From Massilia sp. IC2-477 (lineage in GTDB: Bacteria; Pseudomonadota; Gammaproteobacteria; Burkholderiales; Burkholderiaceae_D), in contig NZ_JAJFEQ010000002.1 in the NCBI RefSeq assembly GCF_020707265.1, positions 434,001 through 498,000 of the forward strand: a stretch of 64,000 bases of DNA. Reading direction: 5' to 3'. Under the pieces are notes generated by a model, which made no database searches, had not been told where the DNA came from, and saw nothing but the letters and a program-made list of their open reading frames with translations. Numbering within the stretch: the first letter of the stretch is position 1; every line of letters starts with the position of its first letter. The position numbers and the translations under genes are program-made. Shown piece after piece: positions 25,742-32,553 of the stretch.

Positions 25742-26560
25742 GTGGCCACACAATTGATTTCTATTAGGAAGTGTTTGCGGCGCTGCAGCAGCACGCTTCT
25801 ACTGAGTTTCGCAGGGCTTGGCGCGGCGGCTCTGCCGGCTTCGGCCGCATCTGCGGCGGACGCATTGCCGGCGACCGTGGCCCGGATCAAGCCATCGGTA
25901 GTCGGTATCGGCACCCAGCTCAAGACGCGCCAGCCGGCGGTTATCTTTACGGGTACCGGCTTCGTCGTCGGAGATGGATTAAGCATCATCACCAACGCGC
26001 ACGTGATTCCCGAGCGTATGGACTCGGCACGTATGGAAGAGCTCGGTATCGTTGTGGGGAATGGTGTGGAAACGATCGGCTTCCGGGCTGCGCGCCTGGT
26101 CGGCCTGGACCGCGAGCACGACCTCGCCCATCTGCGCTTGTCCGGCGCGGCGCTGCCGGCGATGGTGCTGGACGGCGACGATACCGTGTCCGAAGGTCAG
26201 TTGCTGGCGTTTACCGGCTATCCGCTGGGCATGCGCCTCGGCCTGCATGCGGCCACCCACCGCGCCACATTGGCGGCGATCACGCCGGCGGTGCGGCCTT
26301 CGCTCAATTCGCGCCAACTCGATGCGCGCGCTATTTCCCAGCTCCAGCGCAATCCTTTCGGGATCTTTCAGCTGGACGGCACTGCGTATCCTGGGAACAG
26401 CGGCAGTCCCCTCTATGATCCGGACAAGGGCGCAGTAGTCGGCGTCATCAACATGGTGTACCTGAAAGGTCTAAAGGAAAGCGCGGTGTCGGACCCGAGC
26501 GGGATCACCTATGCGATTCCGGTGCGTTATGTACGCGAACTGTTGCAAAGAAGCCCTTAG
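25742..26560 (+). CDS. Trypsin-like serine protease, secreted
   Basis: S1/S1C-type trypsin-like protease of 272 residues without PDZ domains. A signal peptide (LLLSFAGLGAAALPASAASA) precedes the catalytic core. The triad is visible as His in IITNAHVIP, Asp in DREHDLAHL and Ser in YPGNSGSPL. It is predicted to work in the periplasm or at the cell surface. It sits between the exopolysaccharide operon and the export lipoprotein and faces a sigma-54-like promoter, so it may mature or regulate a component of the exosortase system (inference). The GTG start at 25742 lacks a convincing SD; TTG at 25754 or 25775 cannot be excluded. Confidence 0.88.
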   Translation: MATQLISIRKCLRRCSSTLLLSFAGLGAAALPASAASAADALPATVARIKPSVVGIGTQLKTRQPAVIFTGTGFVVGDGLSIITNAHVIPERMDSARMEELGIVVGNGVETIGFRAARLVGLDREHDLAHLRLSGAALPAMVLDGDDTVSEGQLLAFTGYPLGMRLGLHAATHRATLAAITPAVRPSLNSRQLDARAISQLQRNPFGIFQLDGTAYPGNSGSPLYDPDKGAVVGVINMVYLKGLKESAVSDPSGITYAIPVRYVRELLQRSP

Positions 26561-26594
26561 TATTTCAGGCGTGCACGAGGTTGCCTAAGTGCTA

Positions 26595-26605
26595 TGGTAT
26601 AAAAT
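26595..26605 (+). promoter_or_regulatory. Extended -10 promoter candidate for the export lipoprotein
   Basis: TGGTATAAAAT combines an extended -10 TGn with TATAAA; no good -35 box is present at the proper spacing. It lies 80 bases before the export lipoprotein start and 34 bases after the protease stop. Confidence 0.4.
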
Positions 26606-26684
26606 AGGGCTCGACATAAAGAGCGCCCGCCAGCGGCCCCGGAACGGATGGCTGCGGCCCACGCAAACCAGGGGATTTCTTGAC

Positions 26685-27311
26685 GTGAGCACGAAAATGA
26701 CGCACCAGATCAAGCGCGCAGCCCAGGCTGTTGCCATTACTTGCCTGTTGGTAGTGGGCGGCTGCACCAGTACGCCAACAGTCGTGGACAACACGCCGGC
26801 CATCAACCCGGAATACCTGATCGGCCCGGGTGACAATATCAACATCATCGTCTGGCGCAATCCGGAAGTCTCGATGTCGGTGCCGGTGCGTCCGGACGGC
26901 AAGATCACCACGCCGCTGGTGGAAGACCTGCCGGCGGCGGGCAAGACCTCGACCCAGCTGGCGCGCGACATCGAAGGCGCGCTTGCCAAGTTCATCCAGC
27001 AGCCGGTGGTGACCGTGGTCGTGACCAATTTCGTCGGCAACTACAACGACCAGATCCGCGTGATCGGCCAGGCGACCCGTCCCCAAGCGCTGCCATATCG
27101 CAAAGACATGTCGCTGATGGATGTCCTGATCGCCGTCGGCGGCGTCACTGAATTCGCCGCAGGCAACCGCGCCACGATCATCCGCACGATCGACGGCAAG
27201 CAGCAGAAAATGCAAGTCCGTCTCGATGACCTGATCAAGGACGGCGATATCTCGGCCAACATGACGATGCGTCCCGGCGACATTCTGGTCGTGCCCGAAA
27301 GCTTTTTCTGA
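26685..27311 (+). CDS. XrtA/PEP-CTERM system exopolysaccharide export lipoprotein (OPX, Wza-like)
   Basis: Outer-membrane polysaccharide export family protein of about 208 residues. The lipobox VVGGC near residue 27 predicts a lipoprotein. The polysaccharide export domain opens with PEYLIGPGDNINIIVWRNPE, followed by a SLBB-like domain (IGQATRPQALPYRKDMSLMD). It is shorter than Wza, as usual for the XrtA branch, so the outer-membrane channel is probably completed by the beta-barrel protein at 21349-22917. GTG 26685 is chosen because AGGGGA lies about ten bases upstream; ATG 26697 is the alternative and changes only four residues. Confidence 0.93.
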   Translation: MSTKMTHQIKRAAQAVAITCLLVVGGCTSTPTVVDNTPAINPEYLIGPGDNINIIVWRNPEVSMSVPVRPDGKITTPLVEDLPAAGKTSTQLARDIEGALAKFIQQPVVTVVVTNFVGNYNDQIRVIGQATRPQALPYRKDMSLMDVLIAVGGVTEFAAGNRATIIRTIDGKQQKMQVRLDDLIKDGDISANMTMRPGDILVVPESFF

Positions 27312-27392
27312 TAACTGTCGAAACTTTTTACACAGTAGCTGCGCGAGTCGTTAGACTGCCGGAATAGGCTTGCTGCTGATCGCCGTAGGTCC

Positions 27393-27418
27393 CTGTTTTT
27401 GAAAGGCTTTTCAAACAG
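27393..27418. repeat. Imperfect inverted repeat upstream of a sigma-54-like promoter
   Basis: The arms CTGTTT..GAAA and TTTCAAACAG pair around a GGCT loop, with two unpaired T residues in the left arm. The repeat ends 11 bases before the -24 box at 27430. It may be a regulator site or the terminator of the export lipoprotein gene, but no T-tract follows. Confidence 0.35.
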
Positions 27419-27429
27419 CGATAGCGGGA

Positions 27430-27445
27430 AGGCATATTTCTTGCT
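27430..27445 (+). promoter_or_regulatory. Sigma-54 promoter candidate for the HprK-related cassette
   Basis: AGGCATATTTCTTGCT has the invariant GG-N10-GC spacing and a perfect TTGCT -12 element; it differs from the consensus at two -24 positions. The predicted start near 27455 gives a 40-base leader with SD AGAGGA (27481-27486) eight bases before the GTG start at 27495. Confidence 0.55.
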
Positions 27446-27494
27446 TAAGTGAAATGCAGCTATCCCTGCGTAACCAACCAAGAGGATCGAACCC

Positions 27495-28061
27495 GTGTCG
27501 ACCGAAGACCAACAAACGCGTGCTTCCGAGGCGCCGACCCTGACTTCGCGTGGCAGCGCGCGGCGCCGCTTGACCAAGGCCGGCCTGGGCGCGGCCAGCG
27601 TCTTGTGGTCCGTGGACAGCCGGGCCACTATGAAAACCATGGTGTGCGTCTCGCCTTCCGGTGCGCTTTCCGGCGGCCTCAACAGCAATTACGCCAAGTC
27701 GCCGCCCAAGTGCGTCGGCAAGTCGCCAGGTTTCTGGAAGAATCACACCGGCGCCTGGCCCTGCTCGATCGGCAAGGATTTCGATGACGTATTCGGCTGC
27801 AGCTCGAAGTACGCCAAGACCTACGCGACCAAGACCCTGTACGAAATCGTGCGCGGCTGCGACTTCGACAAGTACAACTTCGGCATGCAACTGGTCGCTA
27901 CTTACCTGAACGTGCTGTCGGGTCGCATCGGCTTCCTGTCGGTACCGACCCTGCAGCAGATGTGGAACCAGATCCAGAACCAGGGCTACTACCAGCCGGC
28001 CAAGGGCGTGTTCTGGAGCGCCGAGCAGACCAAGCGCTACCTGGAAGCCACGCACGATTGA
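27495..28061 (+). CDS. GFWKNH-motif protein, candidate substrate of the HprK-related cassette
   Basis: Protein of 188 residues that I cannot assign to a characterised family. The N-terminus is hydrophilic and ends in an Arg cluster and short hydrophobic run (ARRRLTKAGLGAASVLW), somewhat like a weak Tat-type signal. After residue 50 come five cysteines (51, 73, 90, 102, 122), a SPGFWKNHTGAWP motif at 77-89 and a C-terminal Tyr/Gln-rich part. From memory, GFWKNH/GYWKNH motifs recur in secreted bacterial proteins of unknown function. It is the first gene behind a sigma-54-like promoter and is followed 14 bases on by PqqD-like, kinase and nucleotidyltransferase genes, so it may be the protein they modify (inference). 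The GTG start is set by SD AGAGGA. Confidence 0.8.
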   Translation: MSTEDQQTRASEAPTLTSRGSARRRLTKAGLGAASVLWSVDSRATMKTMVCVSPSGALSGGLNSNYAKSPPKCVGKSPGFWKNHTGAWPCSIGKDFDDVFGCSSKYAKTYATKTLYEIVRGCDFDKYNFGMQLVATYLNVLSGRIGFLSVPTLQQMWNQIQNQGYYQPAKGVFWSAEQTKRYLEATHD

Positions 28062-28075
28062 GACGGCCCTGGCCG

Positions 28076-28342
28076 ATGTGGCGTGTCATTCCGGGACAGT
28101 CCCTGCGCTGGCGCGAGTGGGACGACGAAGCGGTCCTGTTCAATGAGCTGTCCGGCGCCACCCATCACCTGGGAACGGCGGCGCTGTGCGTGCTGGAGGT
28201 CCTGCGCGATGGACCCGCGGGCCAGGATGCGCTGGCCGACAGCCTGCGCGCCGCCTTCGATGTCGACGAGACTGAACTGCCCGACCAGCTGGCCGAACTG
28301 CTCGACAGCCTGGTGCGCCTCGACCTGGTCGAAGCATGCTGA
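28076..28342 (+). CDS. PqqD-family protein, HPr-rel-A system
   Basis: Small protein of 88 residues with the winged-helix PqqD fold pattern: WREWDDEAVLFNELSGATHHLG, then helical segments containing VLEVL and LLDSLVRLDLVE. PqqD-like domains (RiPP recognition elements) bind leader segments of peptide or protein substrates and present them to modifying enzymes. The next gene, an HPr-kinase-like kinase, starts inside its last codons (ATG at 28336). By analogy it would bring the upstream GFWKNH protein, or some other substrate, to the kinase; this is inference. Confidence 0.88.
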   Translation: MWRVIPGQSLRWREWDDEAVLFNELSGATHHLGTAALCVLEVLRDGPAGQDALADSLRAAFDVDETELPDQLAELLDSLVRLDLVEAC

Positions 28343-29247
28343 GCCTTTCCTCGCTGTCGCCAGGCGAGCTGCGCCGGCGCTTTGACGGCCCCGGCCTGGT
28401 GTTGCGCACCGGCCCGTTTCGCAGCCGCATCCGCACCGACATCCACGCGCTGGTCGACACCATCTCCCTCTTGTATGCCGACTATCCGGTCGACGAGGAG
28501 GGCTTCGCCGACTTTCAGCTGCATTTCGCGTCTACCCACGGCTGGCGCCGCTGGCTGCGGCCCCAGGTGCGCTTCGACCAGGACGGCCTGCGGCCCTTCA
28601 AGCCGCTGCCCCTTAGCCAGGCCCATCCAATGTTCGAATGGGTGATGAACTGGTGCGTGTCGAACAAGGCGCACAGCTACCTGGTCATCCACGCCGCCGT
28701 GCTCGAGCGCAACGGACGCGCCTTCATCCTCCCGGCGCCGCCCGGCTCCGGCAAGAGTACCCTGTGCGCTGCGCTGGTGTGCCGCGGCTGGCGCCTGTTG
28801 TCCGACGAACTGACCCTGGTACGCCCGCATGACCTGGCCCTGGTGCCGCTGCCGCGCCCGGTCAGCCTGAAGAATGCCTCGATCGGCGTGATCCAGGCCT
28901 GGGATCCGCAAGCCGTGTTCGGTCCAGCGGTGCCGGAAACCAGCAAGGGCACCATCGCCCACATGCGCGCGCCGCGGGCCAGCGTCGCCGCGGCGGAGAC
29001 GACGGCGCAGGCCAGCCATATCGTGTTTCCGCGCTACGAGGCCGGCGCGCCGGTCCGGATCGAGGGGGTAGCGAAGGCGCGGCTGTTCACCCGGGTGGCG
29101 GACAATGCCTTCAACTACACGGTGCTGGGCGCGACCGGCTTCGACGCGCTGGCGCGCCTGGTCGACGCCTGCGCCGGCTTCGATTTCTGCTACAGCGAGC
29201 TGGACGAGGCGATCGCCTTGTTCGAGCGCCTGGCGGGGGAGTCATGA
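28336..29247 (+). CDS. HprK-related kinase A
   Basis: Protein of 303 residues related to the HPr kinase/phosphorylase C-terminal domain. The P-loop PAPPGSGKSTLC lies near residue 136, followed by RGWRLLSDELTLV, which matches the HprK metal-binding region. HprK uses ATP to phosphorylate Ser46 of HPr, but the N-terminal HprK domain is absent here and there is no HPr gene nearby, so the target must differ. The family (TIGR04352 type, from memory) always keeps company with a PqqD-like protein and a nucleotidyltransferase. Overlaps both neighbours, so the three are co-translated. Confidence 0.9.
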   Translation: MLSLSSLSPGELRRRFDGPGLVLRTGPFRSRIRTDIHALVDTISLLYADYPVDEEGFADFQLHFASTHGWRRWLRPQVRFDQDGLRPFKPLPLSQAHPMFEWVMNWCVSNKAHSYLVIHAAVLERNGRAFILPAPPGSGKSTLCAALVCRGWRLLSDELTLVRPHDLALVPLPRPVSLKNASIGVIQAWDPQAVFGPAVPETSKGTIAHMRAPRASVAAAETTAQASHIVFPRYEAGAPVRIEGVAKARLFTRVADNAFNYTVLGATGFDALARLVDACAGFDFCYSELDEAIALFERLAGES

Positions 29248-30344
29248 GCGCTCTGCCGGTGCTGGTCGAGGTGCTGCGCGCGCCGCAACGGGTGCGCAGC
29301 CTGGATGCCGGCGGCTGGGACCTGCTGCTGCGCCAGGCCGGGCACGGCGACCTGGTCGCGACCCTGGGCCTGCTGCTCGAGGACGCCGGCCTGGCACAGG
29401 CGGTGCCGGCGGCGGCGCGCGAACACTTCGCCTGGGGCCGGGTGCTGCTGGAGCGCCACCGGCGTGCGCTGCGTTTCGAGGTCGACCGGATCGGACACGC
29501 CCTCGACGGCCTCGCCTTGCCGCTGCTGCTGCTCAAGGGGAGCGCCTATGTCATGGCCGGCTTGCCGCCCGCAGCAGGGCGCATGTTTTCCGACGTCGAC
29601 ATCCTGGTGCCGAAGGAGCGCCTGGCCGAGGTAGAAGCGGCGCTCCTGATGCACGGCTGGGCCGGCACCCACCAGGATGCCTACGACCAGCGCTACTACC
29701 GCGAATGGATGCATGAACTGCCGCCGATGGAGCATATCCGGCGCGGCAATACCATCGACGTGCACCATGCGATCCTGCCGGAGACGGCGCGGGTGCGCCC
29801 GGATCCGGCGCTGCTGCGCGCGGCCGCGCTGCCGATCCCGGGCCGCCCGGGACTGCACACGCTGGCCCCGCACGACATGCTGCTGCACAGCGCCACCCAC
29901 CTGTTCTCGGAAGGCGAGTGGCACCACGGCCTGCGCGACCTGCTCGACCTGCACCGGCTGCTGCTGCATTTCGGCGCCGCGCCCGGCTTCTGGGATGGCC
30001 TGGTGGCGCGCGCCGTGCAGCTGCAGCTGGCGCGCCCGCTGTTCTACGCGCTGCGCTATTGCGGCCGCCTGCTCGGCACCCCGGTGCCGGCCGGGGTGCT
30101 GGCCGATGCGGCTGCGGCCGGCCGCCCCACGGCGCCGCTGCTGGCCCTGATGGACGCGCTGTTCCTGCGCGCCCTGTTGCCGCCCCATCCCAGCTGCGCC
30201 GACCGTTTGAGCCCGCTTGCCCTGGGCGTGCTCTACCTGCGCGGCAACTGGCTGCGCATGCCACCGCTGATGCTGGCGCGCCACCTGTTCCACAAGGCCG
30301 TCCTGTCACCGCGCACGCAGGATGAGCCGGCGCAGGCGATCTGA
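29244..30344 (+). CDS. Nucleotidyltransferase family protein (PF14907-like), HPr-rel-A system
   Basis: Protein of 366 residues resembling the uncharacterised nucleotidyltransferase family found in HprK-related and some lasso peptide clusters. The central LLLLKGSAYVMAGLPPAAGRMFSDVDILVP carries the catalytic-type G-S and D-x-D (SDVDILV) motif of the Pol-beta-like fold; a downstream NTIDVHHAI supplies the third acidic residue. The rest is helical and Leu/Ala-rich. It starts in the kinase stop (ATGA). It might add a nucleotide to, or act on, the phosphorylated product; no reaction is proven. Confidence 0.85.
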   Translation: MSALPVLVEVLRAPQRVRSLDAGGWDLLLRQAGHGDLVATLGLLLEDAGLAQAVPAAAREHFAWGRVLLERHRRALRFEVDRIGHALDGLALPLLLLKGSAYVMAGLPPAAGRMFSDVDILVPKERLAEVEAALLMHGWAGTHQDAYDQRYYREWMHELPPMEHIRRGNTIDVHHAILPETARVRPDPALLRAAALPIPGRPGLHTLAPHDMLLHSATHLFSEGEWHHGLRDLLDLHRLLLHFGAAPGFWDGLVARAVQLQLARPLFYALRYCGRLLGTPVPAGVLADAAAAGRPTAPLLALMDALFLRALLPPHPSCADRLSPLALGVLYLRGNWLRMPPLMLARHLFHKAVLSPRTQDEPAQAI

Positions 30345-30422
30345 CTTGTTGCAAGGATTGAATTAACCTATCATCAACAGGCGGCTTCTGCCGGCAGCGC
30401 GTTGACCCTGGAAAGGCGATCC

Positions 30423-31145
30423 ATGAACAATGATGCGAAGCACCTGTTGCGCTTGCAGGATGTGCAGGACTTGCTGGCCAGCGGCTCCCTCGACGACAAC
30501 CTCGTCAGCCATGCCGAGCTGGCGCGGCGCCTGGTCGGCGCGACCAGCTGCTCGGTCATGCTGCTCAGCAGCGACGCGCCGGACGACCTGCGCATGCGGG
30601 TCTGCGCCAGCGCCGGCGACATGCCGCCGGATGCCGCCGACGCCCTGGTCGGCAGCGGCGAGGGGATCTGCGGCCGGGTACTGGCCAGCGGCCGCGCGCT
30701 GCTGGTGGAAGACATCGCCCGCTCCGAATTCGCCAGCCTGGCCCGGCGCCGGCGCGCCGCGGTGCCGGCCCTGATGTCGGCGCCGGTGCGCATCGACGGG
30801 CGCATCGTGGGCGTACTGAACGTCACCGGGGTTGCCTTCAGCGAGACCGAACTCCAGCTGCTCGAGGTGACCGCGCTGTTCATCGGCAAATCGGTGCAGA
30901 CCATCCAGCTGCAGGGCCTGCTGGCCTCGCGCTTTGCCCAGATGGCGCTGGTGCGCGAAGCGCAGCAAAGCGGCGCCGACGCCACCGCCTACCAGAATCC
31001 GGAAGACGTGGCGCGTATCCTGGCGCGTTCCTTCTATAAAGAGATGACCCGCGCCGGCTTTGCCGCGCCGCAGATCGTCAGTGCCGCGACCGAGCTGATC
31101 GGCCAGCTGGGCGGCGCCATCCAGGAATCCGGGCGCACCGCCTGA
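30423..31145 (+). CDS. GAF domain-containing protein
   Basis: Cytoplasmic protein of 240 residues with a GAF domain in residues 30-165 (conserved GSGEGICGRVLASGRALLVEDI and SAPVRIDGRIVGVLNVTG). There is no kinase, GGDEF or HTH domain; the C-terminal 70 residues are helical. It probably senses a small ligand and acts by protein contact. It lies 78 bases after the nucleotidyltransferase gene, ending at a strong terminator, so it could be the last gene of the cassette. ATG 30423 is chosen, with an AAAGG-type SD. Confidence 0.85.
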   Translation: MNNDAKHLLRLQDVQDLLASGSLDDNLVSHAELARRLVGATSCSVMLLSSDAPDDLRMRVCASAGDMPPDAADALVGSGEGICGRVLASGRALLVEDIARSEFASLARRRRAAVPALMSAPVRIDGRIVGVLNVTGVAFSETELQLLEVTALFIGKSVQTIQLQGLLASRFAQMALVREAQQSGADATAYQNPEDVARILARSFYKEMTRAGFAAPQIVSAATELIGQLGGAIQESGRTA

Positions 31146-31157
31146 ATCATGATGCGA

Positions 31158-31202
31158 CAAAGGGCGGAACCCATGCGGGTTCCGCCCTTTGTCTTTGCTT
31201 TG
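31158..31202 (+). terminator. Rho-independent terminator after the GAF gene
   Basis: Perfect 15-base inverted repeat (arms at 31158-31172 and 31177-31191, loop ATGC) followed by a T-rich stretch (TCTTTGCTTT). It ends the plus-strand unit that begins at the sigma-54-like site 27430. Confidence 0.85.
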
Positions 31203-31227
31203 GCATCCCGCCGCGAGGCGGGAATGC
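31203..31227 (-). terminator. Hairpin downstream of the PEP-CTERM gene
   Basis: Arms GCATCCCGCC and GGCGGGAATGC with a GCGA loop and one bulged base, lying 11 bases past the PEP-CTERM stop on the minus strand. There is no clear T-tract on that strand, so the neighbouring 15-base hairpin may do part of the termination. Confidence 0.45.
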
Positions 31228-31237
31228 TGCAGCTGAA

Positions 31238-32119
31238 TTACTTGGCTGCCTTGCGGCGGCGCAGGCCAGCCAGACCGGCGAAGCCCAGGCCCAGCAGAGC
31301 CAGCGAACCTGGTTCCGGAACCTTGTTGGCGCGGATCGGGTCGTTGATCAGGCCGGTGAAGCAGGTGTTGTTGGCCACTTCTGCCGGCGAGCAGGTGCCC
31401 GAACCAAAGTTCGCGCCGTTGGTGCTCAGGGTGAACTTGCCGTCCAGGTCGTGACCGAACTGGCCGTTGGTATCCCATTGGGCTGCAGCGGTGCCGCCCA
31501 CGACGTCGCCGAAGAACTGGCCTTCGCCGGCTGCCGGCAGGGTTGCCGAGGTAGCGGTCTGGGTCAGGGTAGCCAGGCGTTCGTCGGCGTTCGGGTTGGT
31601 GCCGCCTTCGACGTCAACCAGCTGCTTGCCGGTGCCGAACACGACTTCCAGGTATTTTTCCATGCCGGCGAACAGCGAGAAGCTGTCGAAACCGGTACGC
31701 TGGCTCGGCGAAGCGTTGTAGTTCGAGGTCAGTTCCAGCAGGTTGACGTTCGAACGGTAGATGTCCAGGTGGATCTGGCCGTCAGCTGCACCACCGGTCG
31801 CGCCGATGTTGTAAATGCTGAACTTGCCGGTGGTCGAATCGAACACGATGTTCTGGTCGGAGATACCGTAGATCATGTAGTACAGGTAGGAACCATCCGA
31901 TGCGCCTGCGTACCACTGCTGGCCGCCGGTACCGCTGATCGAGGTGATGTTACCGACGCCCCAGGTGCTTTCGTTGCTGCCGGCGCTACGGTTCGATTCG
32001 GTGGTCAGGCCGGTCAGTTTGATGTTCAGGTTGCCGGTCAGTGCGTCCAGCGGAGTTGCCGATGCCGAGATTGCAGCGAAACCCAGGGCCAGCGACGTAA
32101 TCAGGTGTTTCAGTTTCAT
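31238..32119 (-). CDS. PEP-CTERM sorting domain protein
   Basis: Secreted protein of 293 residues, a predicted exosortase substrate. The signal peptide is MKLKHLITSLALGFAAISASA. The C-terminus has the sorting signal VPEPGSLALLGLGFAGL followed by a basic GLRRRK cluster. The body is Gly/Thr/Asn-rich and beta-strand-like with one Cys pair (residues about 246 and 256), similar to exported surface proteins of the family. The start is ATG 32119 with SD GGAGA. It has the only consensus-perfect sigma-54 promoter in the window, 53 bases upstream of the start. Confidence 0.93.
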   Translation of the reverse strand: MKLKHLITSLALGFAAISASATPLDALTGNLNIKLTGLTTESNRSAGSNESTWGVGNITSISGTGGQQWYAGASDGSYLYYMIYGISDQNIVFDSTTGKFSIYNIGATGGAADGQIHLDIYRSNVNLLELTSNYNASPSQRTGFDSFSLFAGMEKYLEVVFGTGKQLVDVEGGTNPNADERLATLTQTATSATLPAAGEGQFFGDVVGGTAAAQWDTNGQFGHDLDGKFTLSTNGANFGSGTCSPAEVANNTCFTGLINDPIRANKVPEPGSLALLGLGFAGLAGLRRRKAAK

Positions 32120-32171
32120 TCTAATCTCCAGAGTGTTGGTGTATTGCTTCGGGGAGCGACAATGGATATTA

Positions 32172-32187
32172 AGCAAGGGGTGTGCCA
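32172..32187 (-). promoter_or_regulatory. Sigma-54 promoter of the PEP-CTERM gene
   Basis: The minus strand reads TGGCACACCCCTTGCT, a perfect match to TGGCACRNNNNTTGCW. The predicted start near 32161 gives a leader of about 42 bases. PEP-CTERM genes in other floc-forming Betaproteobacteria are known to use RpoN with the PrsK/PrsR two-component pair. Confidence 0.8.
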
Positions 32188-32553
32188 GCCATCAAAAATC
32201 ATCGGTAAGTACTTGATTCTTAAGGATATCTACCGGATCAGCTAAATATGCATGTCCCCACGTGAAGCGCGCTGTAAAGTAAACCGACAGGCTCAAGAGG
32301 GTTAGTTAACAAAAGGAAACGATATAGTAAAAAAAGATTGCCTTGGAAGAAATATTCGGCCCTGCTTCCGGTCTTTTGTTTATTTGCTGTGCATATTCCG
32401 CGGCCGCCTCGCATGCCGTTGTAAGTAATGCCGACAGAACGGCCGGGAGCGCCGGAAAAGCTGGCTGCTGTGCCCGAAAAATGGCAAGATGCCTAGCGTT
32501 AATAGCAAACCGGCGGCGCGCGTAGCACCCCGGCATTCTCTACAGGGGCTTCC
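32188..32553. other. Intergenic region between divergent PEP-CTERM and ThiF genes
   Basis: A 366-base stretch with an AT-rich centre (32280-32340) including a TATAGT -10-like box at 32323-32328 on the plus strand with no good -35. It probably holds upstream activator sites for the sigma-54 promoter and a promoter for the ThiF gene, but I cannot identify a repeated motif. No credible ORF is seen. Confidence 0.5.

Noticed and set aside
26572..26585. TGCACGAGGTTGC as a sigma-54 promoter before the export lipoprotein
   Set aside because: Lacks the GG at -24 and is one base too short; an extended -10 sigma-70 box lies nearby.
32482..32497. TGGCAAGATGCCTAGC as a sigma-54 promoter for the ThiF gene
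   Set aside because: The GG to GC spacing is 11, not 10, and the -12 element is TAGC rather than TTGC.
32306..32536. 76-codon minus-strand ORF and 60-codon plus-strand ORF in the PEP-CTERM/ThiF gap
   Set aside because: No SD, no credible start and no recognisable features; the gap is better explained as promoter DNA.
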